Below are positions 26,101 through 37,581 of a stretch of DNA of 64,000 nt, piece after piece (the stretch's first letter is position 1; every line of letters starts with the position of its first letter). This stretch comes from Straminergon stramineum. Lineage: Eukaryota; Streptophyta; Bryopsida; Hypnales; Calliergonaceae. The DNA is taken from assembly GCA_963920665.1 (NCBI GenBank), contig OY987271.1, positions 3,846,501 through 3,910,500 on the forward strand. The letters run 5' to 3'. The notes beneath the pieces were generated by a model, which was not told the DNA's origin, did not search any database, and worked only from the letters and a program-made list of their open reading frames with translations. The position numbers were made by a program, and so were the translations under genes.

Positions 26101-27490
26101 GTACAATCTCCAAACATTTGTGCAAAAGTTTCAATCTAGCATGAAATGACTCTCAATTGCCTACAAATCATGATATAAAACCAAATTGGTATCCAAATTT
26201 GTTGTATTAAGTATTAATTAACTTCAATTTTAGGATTTCATGCTATGGGGATAATTTGGTGAATAAATGAACCTGCATCAGAAGCAACTATGGGTAAGAT
26301 TGCTAGTAGAGTATGTCCATCATCAGCTTGTTGTTTTTCACAAGAAATGTTTGCTATGGACATCACTAGTGGATACCCAATCACTCTCATATTATTGGAA
26401 AGGCTTGTTTGGTCACTATAAAACATGGGAGGAGCTACCACACTTCCTTCACACCCCACAGGCTTTTGCAAAACAAATATATAGATTTGATCAGTGGTGT
26501 AAATTTCTACTTGCAACACTCATCAATGAAATTTAGATACATGGATGATTTTCATTTCTTGTACTATTCTTCAGTGTAATTTTCACCTTTGGTAAAAAAA
26601 TTATGAAAAATTCATAGGTTAAGTGTGTTACCTGCATAGCTTCCCACCATTCACATGTGTGTGGTGTTGAAAATACCTGCTCTCTATCATTGTTTAATAT
26701 GATAGTAGGGACAAGCTTGAAACCCTCAGCATTATTAGGAGCAACAAATAGAGATGCAAGAGCTTGGATAGGATCCCTATGATAAAGCACAACTTCTTGT
26801 TCACCAGGTTCGGATAGAATTTGTTGTTGCCAACCCTAGCCATTTTCAACAAGTTTTATTGTGAGAATGTGAGAACTTCAAAGTTGTTTAGTAAAAGGAG
26901 AAAGATGAATAATTGAAACATGTTCAAACACCTCTAACAAGAAGAAATCAAACTAGGTTTAAAAGTCAAATACTCACATCTTTTGAATTGTACAAATTTT
27001 GTTCCCATTTATCAACATCATGAGTACTTCTCACAGTGACTTCATTGATATTGAATCGTGAATCAAAGAACAAATTTAATAGTGCATTCATGTCAGTGGT
27101 TGATAGTCCTTCTTTGGTTCTGCAACTCCGCATGAAGTCAATAAGATGAAATGTCGAATCAAAAGAGCTAGCCATTGTTGTTGTTAAGGTATTTTTCTCC
27201 ATGTGAATATAGTCTTCAACAAATTGGCTATTTGAGAAAAGCTTAGAATCTGGACTTGGTTGGTTAGTACTGCAAGGCTCATCAACTTCAATTTGGATTG
27301 CCATTGGTACTGGAGGTCCACTACTTAGTAGAACATTGTGAGTTTCAATAGCTTTCGGTCGAGGTGCAGTTCTCGACAAAGTACGACATCTTTTCACATG
27401 GCTGAATAGTCTTGTAGAGCTTGCAAATCTCTCAGCCCCACAATAAAGACAATCCAAAGTCATCTTCTCCGTTGGTGATCCTACCTTCAA
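23164..27490 (-). pseudogene. Plavaka-type transposase, multi-exon, broken
   Basis: Read on the - strand in order: a zinc finger (CLYCGAERFASSTRLFSHVKRC, spaced C-x2-C...H-x3-C) in the exon ending near 26,975; then HRDPIQALASLF...EWWEAMQ (about 26,840-26,636); SDQTSLSNN...PLVMSIANIS...GHTLLAILP (26,4xx-26,238); a cysteine-rich CSLCLCPKEDL segment (about 25,740-25,530); LHVDILHQSDLGIFKML followed by FAHFRIP and HRSIMQ (25,344-25,039); FNTIKIHAMSHF...FEQMHIALMKRAYMASNKR (24,650-24,323); and C-terminal exons at 24,085-23,807 and 23,586-23,164. This motif order matches Plavaka transposases, known mainly from basidiomycete fungi. Stops at 25,159, 25,150 (TGA) and 23,380 (TAG) interrupt an otherwise continuous frame. 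Exon edges are approximate. It is probably inactive. Confidence 0.75.
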
Positions 27491-28169
27491 GAGTTTAATA
27501 GGTAAGTAAATTAAATTGTATACTTCAAAAATGATACAAAAATATCTAACCCTAAGCGATGCAACTTAAACATGTTAACCTAACTTTCAAGAAACAAGAC
27601 AAGATCAACATAAAATTTACTATCGGTCTACATTCCCTCTTTTTTTTTCTCTACACACTCTCTTTGTGGACCTGAATGTTCTAATATCATAGTGTAGTAT
27701 AAGCATTAGATCTGGTTATATGGATTTTCACCTTAAGCTAGGCTTGATGCTAAATCAGAACCAGTAGACGACAATCTATAAGGGCGAATTCTTGTCTTAG
27801 TACCTCTATTGCCCCTCAAGAAGCCAATTGCTCATGAGCCGGATCCTCTGCTATTTCCAAACAGACATCCAACAAGTATGTTTTTAAATCTCAACTCCAT
27901 AGTTCAATCCAAAACTACGTCTACTCTAGAACAAGTCATGCACTGAAAATTTTTGCACACACTGCCTTCACACACGCACACTGATGATTCTGTACAACTA
28001 CACATATGCTAAAATAACCATGGCCTTGGGAAGCGCAACTGAGTGCAAAAACAGGGACAAGACAAGTGTCAAAAGAAGCTAGCTATAGGCAATGAAGATC
28101 AGAGCTTTTCGGTATCTCAGAACAACAACACTCACAGTATTATAGAACTGCTGTGGGGTCATCGGCCAT

Positions 28170-28290
28170 TGGCCAAATAAGACTTGAAACTTGTATTAGT
28201 CAATGGTAAACAATAATTAGTCAATTTTGAGTTAGGATTAGTCAATAGTAAGTAAAGATCAGTCAATCGTAATAAAATTCAATCTCTGAA
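28170..28290. repeat. Short repeats between the two element genes (AGTCAAT)
   Basis: 'tagtcaatggtaa', 'tagtcaatttt', 'tagtcaatagtaa' and 'cagtcaatcgtaa' occur about every 25-30 bases in the spacer between the two divergent element genes. A shared binding site for an element-encoded protein is possible. Confidence 0.55.
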
Positions 28291-28639
28291 TATCAACGAT
28301 ACAACCCTAAAACAACTGGTATGCACATTGGATTTTGTGCCTTGAGAGTTAGTAAGCATGCAAATTAACTAGCGAGGTCTTCTCTTCTCTACCTTTGCAC
28401 TAGCTAACAATTCCTGCAAGATTGACATTGCTTGTACCTACAGCAATTAGTGATTCCTAGCTTGCGATCCCCTTGGTTGAGGTCCAACATCGACAAGGTC
28501 AATCAAATGCATGATGATACTAATGTTGTGTGAGAAGGTGATAAGAAAAGTTTGTTCTCTCTACACTTAGTCCAAATCAATTGAGAAGAAGGTTCCAGAG
28601 CCTCTAAACCTCCAAACCTCTGGTCCAGGTTCTGCCTGG

Positions 28640-28860
28640 AGGTTCAGCCAATTGAGTGGAAAGCTTCAAGTTGTGTGACCAGTGCATTCAAATTGTGGAA
28701 AGCTTGAATGCGTTCAAGTTGTGTGACAAATGCATTGAAGTTGCAAGAAGCTTGAATGTGTTCAAGTTGTGTGATAGTTCTATTGCATGACAAGTTGCGT
28801 TCAAGTTGTGCTCAAGTTGCATTCCAGTTGCGTTCCAATTGCAGTTTAGGTGAGATATGT
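28640..28860. repeat. Tandem CAAGTTG-rich repeat
   Basis: 'gaaagcttcaagttgtgtgac', 'gaatgcgttcaagttgtgtgac' and 'gaatgtgttcaagttgtgtgat' form about 55-bp units, followed by shorter 'gttcaagttgcattccagttgc' units. It is non-coding and lies within the spacer of the Plavaka-type element. Confidence 0.6.
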
Positions 28861-29520
28861 GTTGTGATGATCCTCTTTGTCTTTTTGTGTCAATAGTTAC
28901 TCTATTTGTCTTTCTTAAAGCTCCTCATTCAATTTGAGTGAAGATTGGTAAAAGGTTCAGTTGATTCTAAAAACAAACAGTACGAAATAGACATGTGTGA
29001 AGATTGTAGGAATGAAGATTCTGAGCTAGTTTACATTTGAGTCTCTTACAAATAGACATCATCTCTCTAGATTCGAGTACTAGAGTGCCTTGCAATTTTG
29101 TTTTTGTTTGTAGTTCTTGTCTCACTTGAAGCAATGATCTTACTTTGTTAATGCAAGGGCAAGTTGTAGGACAGTAGGACTTGAACACTAGTGAGCACTT
29201 TTGGAAAATTCCTAATCTATTGCATGTGAGCATGTGACTCTTTATCATTTGTTTTATTCTAAGAAAAATTTATCCCATGAAGCATGTAATTGGAAAGATT
29301 GTTCATTACTCGGTCCTACTTAAGTCACTCAATTTTGCTAAGTTCAATTACACAAGTGGATTTTGAAATTCAAGTGCTTATTCATGCGTAATGGTTGAGT
29401 TTGCTTCACCTGTATTCACTGTACTAGCTTCATTGAGTTGCTGTGGAAATCATCCTTTGTGGTATCTTGTGGATCACTGTTTTTAACATAATATTGTTTG
29501 CATTGTTGAATACCTAGCCA

Positions 29521-31240
29521 ATGCCTAGCCAACAAGAGTCTAAACGATTGGCTGCCTTAAAGGCACAATTTAAAACTCCAATGCACCGAGGACGCCATTC
29601 AAGCATCATTGCATCTCACGGGAGCCAATCCAGTAGAGAACCAACCATTCCTAGAGGACTGGCCAGCTTAAGCCAATCTAGTAGAAGAGTTATTGTGCAA
29701 AGCTTGAACAGAGGAGTAGAAGTTGATGTTACAAGAATTGCTAGTACACGTGTTGATCAAATTGAACGACAAGAGAGGACATCTTCTGTTCCTTACAACC
29801 ATCAACAAGGTAAGGAATACTTAAGTGTTCCAATGGATGCAATCCAAAAAAGGCACTATGCAAAACTTATAAAAGACAACGAACTGCTTCAAAAATAGCT
29901 ACTCTCTACTACAAGAGCATAGGAAATTTCGATGGAGAAATGTAAAGACATTATGCCATGTTGCAGCCCAACACAAGTGAAGGTATAATCCTTCCAGTAA
30001 AACTATTGAGTTCACCTTAATCTAAAGAATCATGAGTACATTTATGAATCTATCAAATGTCCATGATATCAAATGTGATTTTTGACATCCACTAATAAAA
30101 AGCTATTACTGTATTAATGATCATATTAACACTATTGAAGCCCCTATTTTTTCAGATCAAGCAAACTGAGGTTGTGAGCAAACTCCTTCTTGGGAGATTC
30201 TCAAACTCAACAATGTATCCCTCCGATGAGATTCTTTTTGAGGCCATGGTCATCTCCTTTGACATTGAGGAGAATGATTTGGCAAAGGTCGAGTTCTTGA
30301 AAGCGTGGGGACCTCTAGGGCTAGGTGGTGGCCTATCAAAAATGGTTAACAAGAACGTGAGGGATCGCAGAAGAAACTTGATCTGAGATGCCAAAATGGA
30401 GCTTTACAGGAAGTTAGGTTGTCCTAAGCCAAAGAGGAATGCTTGTCATCAAGAATTCCAACAATGGTTTGATGAGCTTGAGAGCCATCGTGAAGGTACG
30501 TTATGACGATTTTATGCATAAGTCCCGTGACCTCAATAGATACTTCAATCCCACATTTGCAGATTGGAAATAGTCACCTAAGTATAATTTGGTCAAGCTA
30601 GTTCTCTTCTATGACCTCAAACTTGACATCAATGGAACTCAATTTTATAGAAGATCTGAACCTTACAACGTGTACTTAATTTGTTGTTTCTTGATTTGTA
30701 TTTTGTTTTGAAGGTAACAAATGGAGGATTCAGACTCATGAGTTTGGCTTCACATATCCTTTTGGAAGTGATGCAGTGTATGGTGCAATTGCACGTGCAA
30801 TGACTGGAGAGTGCTATGATTTGCATGGCATTGTTGAAATCACAAAAGAGCAGGGTGGATTCTTCTTGCGTGCTCTAAGTCTTGCATGATACATTTTTTC
30901 TTGTATTTTTGAGGTCTTCTCTATCAAATTTTGAACTTTGATTTTGGTTTTGCAAGTGGAGCTAGAGCTTTCAATCCATGCTTATGTATCGGATTATTTT
31001 GGACACTACTAATAATTTTTACTCTTAAATTCTACTCTCAAAGACCTAACTCTCTAGTTCTGTATCTGTTTTCAGCTAGAGATAGCAATGCTGGGGAAGA
31101 CATTTAATCCCCTTGATATGTCTATTGCGAGATCACAAATGAAGATAGCCGAAGCAAAATTAATTGAAGAATCCTCGAGCATGAGGAGAATTCACTTAGA
31201 TGACAAGATTGCAGTTGAAGACCTTGAATTTGATGATTGA
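29521..31240 (+). pseudogene. Second gene of the Plavaka-type element, unrecognised
   Basis: Coding-like blocks on the + strand are: 29,521-29,898 (basic, Ser/Arg/Gln-rich, starts MPSQQESKRLAALKAQFK); 30,156-30,495 (acceptor ttttttcag; contains MVISFDIEENDLAKVEFL and a Gly-rich loop before a very basic NVRDRRR); a shifted-frame block 30,493-30,660; 30,714-30,889 (contains HEFGFTYPFGSDAVYGAIAR); and 31,076-31,240 (acceptor ttttcag, acidic end EDLEFDD). TGA at 30,384 and TAG at 30,570 break the frame, the first compatible with CGA to TGA. I do not recognise the protein. Its place, divergent from the transposase inside the same element, suggests an element-encoded accessory protein. Exon joins are uncertain. 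Confidence 0.5.
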
Positions 31241-32411
31241 AATTCCCCACTTTACGATTTCTTTCAAGTGGTGTATGGTTGTTTTCATGAGGTTTGCAAT
31301 CTCAATTTGATAGTCTTTGATGATTTACCCTACTTTGCATTATAGGAAGATGGCACTAGAATATGATCAGGGTAGTTATGAAAATACAGTGAATTTCTTT
31401 GTTGTAACAATGAGGAATATAATGAGTTTTTGGTTTCGAAAGAGGAGTTAGGTTTTCAAAAGATCGTACTACTTTTATCATTCTCTTTGAATGATCAATG
31501 TGGATTCTTCTACACTTTTATAATTTGCCAATTTTGTTTGAATCCTTACAATGCCTCGATTCTTGGGGATTTAGTAAGTGCATTTTTCTGTGAATATTGG
31601 AATTTGAGAGGTAGATATTGACCCTGAAGTGTCAAAGTGTCAAAATCTTGTTACTTCAAAACATTTCAATGCAAAGTTTTTTGAAAATTGGACATAAAAT
31701 GTGAACATACACATTGTGGCTCTCTTATTCCTACTTGAGAGAAATTTGGAATATCCAATGACTAATGTTGCATTGGCATGTATCCCCAAAAGAATTGTAT
31801 CACTACTTTTGATGTGATATTGTTTCAATGAAGCAACATGAAAAAATGGGTAACATTGAATCAATAATGATGTTGCATTGACATGTAACCAATATAAGAT
31901 TGTATAACTACTTTTGATCTTATACTGTTTAAATGAAAGAACAGGAAAACATTAGATAACATTGAATGTGGCATTGTTTCAGTAATGGAGCAAGCAAAAA
32001 GTGAATAACATTGTCCATAGCTAATTTATAATGTTGAAAAACTAAAAATTGATATAATACCAACAAAACATTTGAACAATAGTTATAATGTAATATTGAT
32101 ATGTTTTGTAATGTTTCAACATTATTATGGTATTGCACCCTACAAATGTTTCAATACTCCAATCACAGCATTGATTCAACTTCAAATCAATGGCATAAGA
32201 ACTTTGAGAGGAACATCCTATATCCATAGAAGGTGCTTATAACATTGGTACTTACAACATAGACACCTATAATATGAACATCCTATAACTATGGAAGGTG
32301 CTTATAACATAGGTACCTACAACATAGACACCTATAATTATAAACATCCTAAAACTATAAAAAGTACCAATAACATAGGAGCCTAGGTTCCTAAGCTCAT
32401 GGGTTCAAGAT

Positions 32412-32429
32412 CCTAGGCTCACATGCTAG
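32412..32429 (-). repeat. Right subterminal inverted-repeat motif
   Basis: CCTAGGCTCACATGCTAG is the partner of the left motif. A related weaker copy, 'cctaggctaacataatagc', follows at about 32,563-32,581. Together they mark the right end of the Plavaka-type element. Confidence 0.75.
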
Positions 32430-32600
32430 CAACCGTGACTTGTAACATAAACACCTACAATATAGGTATCTATGATATAGTTACATTATAATCACGAAAG
32501 GTTTTTAAAATATACACTTATAACATTGGTGTATAGTCTTCCAAGCTCATGGGCTCATGCTCCTAGGCTAACATAATAGCAACCCTCCCAAATTTTACAA

Positions 32601-33929
32601 GAGGTCACACGAGATGTTCAAGGACTAACCTTAGACAAATTGAGAACAACAAACTACAATAACTACATCTAATTGTAACAATGTTGCAAAAGTGACCCCT
32701 ACATATTATTGTGTGAAATGTGTACTTTTTGAATATGAGAATTGAGAGTTGATTTTGGGTATACCTATTTATAACACTTTGAAAATTCATAGCTTATTCA
32801 TATGGTGTCCAATCAAAACATGCTAAGAGATTCTAGAATCCTCTTTCAATTGATAAATAAACCCAACAAAGACTAGGACAGTTTTATAGTAGGAACCATT
32901 CCAAAATACTTCTTTGGACACTTTGGGGTGTGGTCACCTTACACTTGATGAATCTTGACTAAAAGAGTATGGAAATGTAAATATATGGAAAATCACAAAT
33001 AAACTTGGTTAGAATATGGTAATTTTATAATCTACTCCAAACTTATTTTGTGTATGTAATTCTATTGCAAACTTATTTACATAATAAATTTGGACCATTC
33101 AAAGTTTTCCATTTCATACAAGCATCTATCAAACTTTGTGAAGAAAATATTGATTTCAAATTCATAAGAGGGCAAGGATAGTTAGAGGTAACATTATAAA
33201 CCACCATGGTGATTACAATCAAGCAAGTACAAAGGGCCAAAATCCAATATATTAGAACTAGGTCGAACCATATTGAATACTAGCGCAAAAGTTGTTGAAA
33301 GTTTGTCATAATTAAATTTTAATTGTGATGGAAAGATAATGGAAATAATTTTATTTTTTTCATAAAAATAAATTAAGAAGATATAAATAGGGAAGTAAAT
33401 AGAAGAAAAATGAAGCTAATTGTAATGGTCGATTGCTTTTGAAGGAAGTAAAATTACCCTAAAATAAGAAATTAAAAACACGTAACAACTTTGGGAAAAT
33501 TTACCATTTTGCCATGGCAATGGAACATAAGAAATCAAATCCCCCCCAGAGATGCATCTCACCCTTTTCTAGAGTGTAGATAGAAGCCTAATAGAGGAAT
33601 TATTGTAATCTAGTATATTAGATACATAGTGTCATGGCCCTTGTCATAATTGTTGTCACCAAATCCGTTATATTTTCATTCCAGAGAAATAGCATCGAAT
33701 AATTTCATCCAATGTTTTCAATGAAAACCTAGAGTACAATGAGCAAGCGTTCTTCCTCAACAAGTCAATATAAGTGCAACAATTCATTGCAATTTGAAGT
33801 TGCTAGTAACATTATAAGTCTAAAATCATGTGATTTTCTTTTACTATGGACTCACATTATCTAGCTTCATCTTTTTGCAAATTGTAAAGACAAAGTTGTA
33901 TGCTCACTTAAAGCGACCATTTAAGAGTT
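32601..33929. other. No gene seen
   Basis: AT-rich sequence to the right of the Plavaka-type element. No supported coding frame or element end is visible. Confidence 0.5.
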
Positions 33930-34190
33930 GCCTTTGGGGGAAAGCTAACTCTTTGAAACAATTTTCAATAAATTTTTATAGGAAGAAAAATGGAACTAGC
34001 ATCTAATTCAAATAGTTCATATTTTTTGGACTTTCATGGAATTAGTAAGAAATATTTGAAGTTAAAATGTAGGAGTCACTAAAAGTGACCACTTCTTGAA
34101 GTGTATACTACTAGTATTTTCAAGAAAAAAAAATGCACCTTTGTGTCAAGATTGCTTTTAGAGTAGACTACCTTATAACTGGAATGAAAC
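33930..34190 (+). repeat. Single dispersed unit of the 5.3-6.3 kb tandem repeat
   Basis: It repeats the landmark order of the array at 5,250-6,320: 'caataaatttttataggaag', 'aaaatggaactagcatcta', 'ttcatattttttggac' and 'ggaattagt'. One copy only. Confidence 0.65.
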
Positions 34191-34248
34191 AACAATGCAT
34201 GTAGTAGTTTCATTGCCCCAAAGGTCTAGAGTAAAGCATGACTTGTAT

Positions 34249-35100
34249 AGTCAGATCTAATAATTGTACAAACTACCTATAGTGCCATTCAAAGAATTTT
34301 GCATAATATAGAATACAATTGGCATTTTTTGCCTAACATAATTAACATTCAATTCTTATGCAATCCCAATCAAGCATACCAAATTTCAGTTTCAAAAAAG
34401 AAAAACTCTATTTTGGATGAATTGTTTCATTTAATCATTTTAATGTTCATAGTTTTACATGATAATTGATTGAAAAATATTGGTGATGAATTTTTTTAAT
34501 TTAATTGCATAGATATGTAGGAAATGCCCACTGACATCTTTCCTTCAAGAAACATCTTCAACACAATTTCAAAATCCCCTATACACAAATTTCAATATTG
34601 AGGTGACAATGACCAAATTTTGTGAAATAAATATCTCTATATTGTAATTCGATTTTTCTATTTGATCCTCATGATATAACTAATTTTGTATACTTGAGTA
34701 TGATGGTACAATTACTTTGCCAAAATATAATTAAAATAAAAAATATCTATTTTACAAAATTTGGACAATGTCATAGAGGTAATCTTGAAACTTTTTTGAA
34801 GATGCTTATTGAAGGAAAGATGTGCACATTGATGTTTCCTAGATATATCTACAAGAGAATTAAAAAAGATGTGTTTTCAATATTTTCCAATCAATTATCA
34901 TGTAAAACCATGAATACTAAATGAAACAATTCATCTAAGATACAATTTTGCTATTCTCAAATTGAAATTCAATATGCTTGATTGGGATTGCACAAGAATT
35001 AAATGTTAATTATACAAGACAAAAAATACCAATTGTATTCTATATTACAAAAAATTCTTTGAATGGCACAAGAGGGAGTTTGTAAGATTATTAGACCTCA
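34249..35100. mobile_element. Near-complete palindrome / fold-back element, about 850 bp
   Basis: The left arm begins 'agatctaataattgtacaaac' and the right arm, read on the opposite strand, begins 'gaggtctaataatcttacaaac'. The arms stay collinear inward (ccattcaaagaatttt; gcttgattggg; tgatgaattgtttcat; catctttccttcaa) almost to a centre near 34,675. It is non-coding. It is probably a fold-back type element or a head-to-head duplication. Confidence 0.7.
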
Positions 35101-36979
35101 CTTTACATCATAATTATCCCTAATGTTGAATTAGAAGTGAATGCAAGGAACACTTGTATTATTGTATTGTCAAAAGGTGCAAGCACATCCCACAAATTGC
35201 CACATAGCATAGACACCTCTTAAATTTTTAATTCTGTACAAAAGGTTGAGTGGGCACAATTCATGAATCTTAGAAGCTCCTATTCAATGGTCCACTTCCT
35301 ACTTCATTACAAAAGTTAGTACCCACTAATTATCAATATTTTTTTGTTCTTTTAGGTAATTGATGGATAAACAAGCAAACATCATAATATTAATGCCAAA
35401 ATAACACCAAAATACAATGTGTGCTAAAATTCAAACATTATTTTAGTACACATTATATCCATACAATTTTAGCATTGAAAACAATGGTACAATGTCAAGT
35501 GCTAAAATGCTTTAAAAATTAACATTTATGAAAATGATGTAATTACAATGTCAATTTAATATCATTTTGGAATAGTTACAATTACCTACTTAATATGTAT
35601 CCATCAATCAATTGAAAACACATTGCAACCAACTCAAAATACTGAGTCAATATTGAAAATATATATTGAAAGTGACTAGTAGATAGGGACTTTTGTAATG
35701 TTAAGTGTTAACATCTCTTACATTATAGCTCAGAATTCTTTGAAGTTTGTTCAATTTTTTGGAAGCTTCAATTATATTTTTATATATAAATATGAATGTA
35801 CGTATGTATATAACAAAAACATTGGATGCTTCATTTTAGATATTTTTGGAGTTAAAACTTGTTGCTTCTTGTTAGGCAGCTCATTTTGACAATTTCAATC
35901 AACTTTGATTATTATAAGTCTTGAGGTTGTATATTGGAATCTTATGAAAACTCTTTGAAGAGAGGTCTATAATTGAATCTTCTTTTAGATCCTACAATTA
36001 CTTTGTACTTTGTGTGCAATTAATCAAAGCAATTTTGAATGTGATTTTATGTAGAGGTCATTTTCTACTACCCACCCTTAGGCACTTAGGAGCTAAGCAT
36101 GAAATTAGTGTGATATATTGAATATTAGCAATAATAGGCATAGAGAATACAAAATGAAATCATTGACAATTCTCAAACTTGTTTGGAAAAATGAATGTAA
36201 ATGTCTATGAAAAACGTGTAATTAGAAACTATGATAGAAGATTCGGTTTATATTAGGGCATTTCATGAGGTAACCTATTACCTTGAAGAACATCTCTTAA
36301 ACCTACGAAATGTTGAAGTAGTAATTGTCATTGGATGAAATCCCATACTAGCCATTGTTCTTTTCTTAAGTGCCCACTCTTTTGGACAATTCTTTGTCCC
36401 CATCTACCTAAGGCCTTTTGTTTTCTGCATGCCCATTCATCTAGTTGATGACATGCTTGACTTTGCCTACCATCCCTCTTTTTTTTGTACTTCTTTAGTT
36501 TGGTTGTTCAAAAACCATTGTCTACATGAGAAAGTTGATATAGAGTGGCAAGAAGGAAGTATTGCAATCCCTACTTTCAAGTTTCAACTTACAAAAATTT
36601 CTTTAAATGTGACCTTTGAAGACCTACCTTTTGAAACTAACATATTAAATTTATTGTCTTATGCAATCTTAACTGCTAAAGTCCCAAGGCCTTATTTCCA
36701 TCAAAAACTACTGAAAACTGCCATTTCTTTTGAAAAATGCAAAACCTTAGTTTTGCACTAGACTAGCATGCAAATGTGTAGAAGAAATCTTAGAAACTTT
36801 TAACAAATCAATTTCAAGATATTTGCTTTTATAGTGAAGAAAAAAAGCTTTTTTGCATCTTGCTTGACTAGACTTTTCGGCTTTGAATCATCTTAACTTA
36901 AAAATTTTGCAGTATTGATTTTGGATATCGAATTTTTTATGTTGAAGAATTGAATTGAAAATCTAGGAATTCTTAAATA
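35101..36979. other. No gene seen
   Basis: AT-rich. One + strand frame at 36,429-36,761 (110 aa) is longer than most here, but its composition shows no recognisable domain and I do not call it. Confidence 0.5.
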
Positions 36980-37577
36980 AATAAATAAATAAAATTTAAT
37001 CTTTATTCATTGAAAATTGTTAGGTAGAAGTAGGTTCATGATTGAAGGAAAATCTAAATTGTTAATAGCACTAAGATGAAATTGGAACACACTAATTTCA
37101 ATAGCAAAATTGTTCTAGAAAGAGATTTTAACCTTTTGAAACTTTTTTTTGAAAAATTGTGAAAATCGCATTAAAAAATGAATCCTACCACGTGTTTTTT
37201 GAAAGAGATGCTTAGATTGCCCCCCAAAATAAGATTGTCTTTAACTTTCACAAAACAAAATAACAAATCCAAATGGAATGAATCAAAGCTTCCCACATAG
37301 ATAAAATGAAAATATACAAGAAACCATATTTTTAAATTAAATTCTTTTTTTTGTGTGTGTACATTCTACCTACCACAATACCACACCTAAAAAAGGGCTT
37401 TTTATGCCATAAATTTTGCTCCCAGGCACTGATTGAAACAAAAAATTATATATTCCCTGAAAGCTAATGTCTTTTTCTATCTTTACAAAAAAATTCAAAA
37501 AATCATGATGAATTTTGAAACAATAGGAGCCTACCCAATGAATATTTTGTCCCCCTAGATGACAATGGGACTAGGGG
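36980..37577 (-). mobile_element. TTAA element, family J, inverted partial copy
   Basis: The right end reads inward CCCCTAGTCCCATTG and abuts the TTAA at 37,578-37,581. The interior matches 20.2-20.8 kb in the opposite orientation (for example 'ttggaacacactaatttcaata' and 'aagcttcccacata'). The left end is not defined. Confidence 0.5.
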
Positions 37578-37581
37578 TTAA

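Larger units (their letters stand above)
22140..32600. mobile_element. Plavaka-type (CACTA superfamily) DNA transposon, about 10 kb, decayed
   Basis: The element is delimited by repeat-rich ends. The left end (22,140-23,000) and right end (31,640-32,600) both carry phrases such as 'aaggtgcttataacatag', 'cctataaccat' and 'ttgattcaatgttg'. An 18-bp motif, CTAGCATGTGAGCCTAGG, lies in the left end and its exact reverse complement in the right. Such subterminal repeats are a CACTA hallmark. Between the ends lie a transposase on the - strand (27,490-23,164) and a divergent second gene on the + strand (29,521-31,240), about 2 kb apart. Exact termini and target duplication could not be fixed, so the borders are approximate. 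Both genes carry stop codons. Confidence 0.65.

Noticed and set aside
23164..27490. hAT transposase
   Set aside because: The zinc finger suggested hAT at first, but the downstream motifs (LHQ...G.FK, SDQTSLSNN...IANI, FEQMHIALMKRAYMASN) match the Plavaka series, and no hAT C-terminal dimerisation motif was seen.
36429..36761. 110-aa + strand frame as a gene
   Set aside because: No recognisable domain, no splice context, low-complexity AT-rich surroundings, and a length possible by chance.
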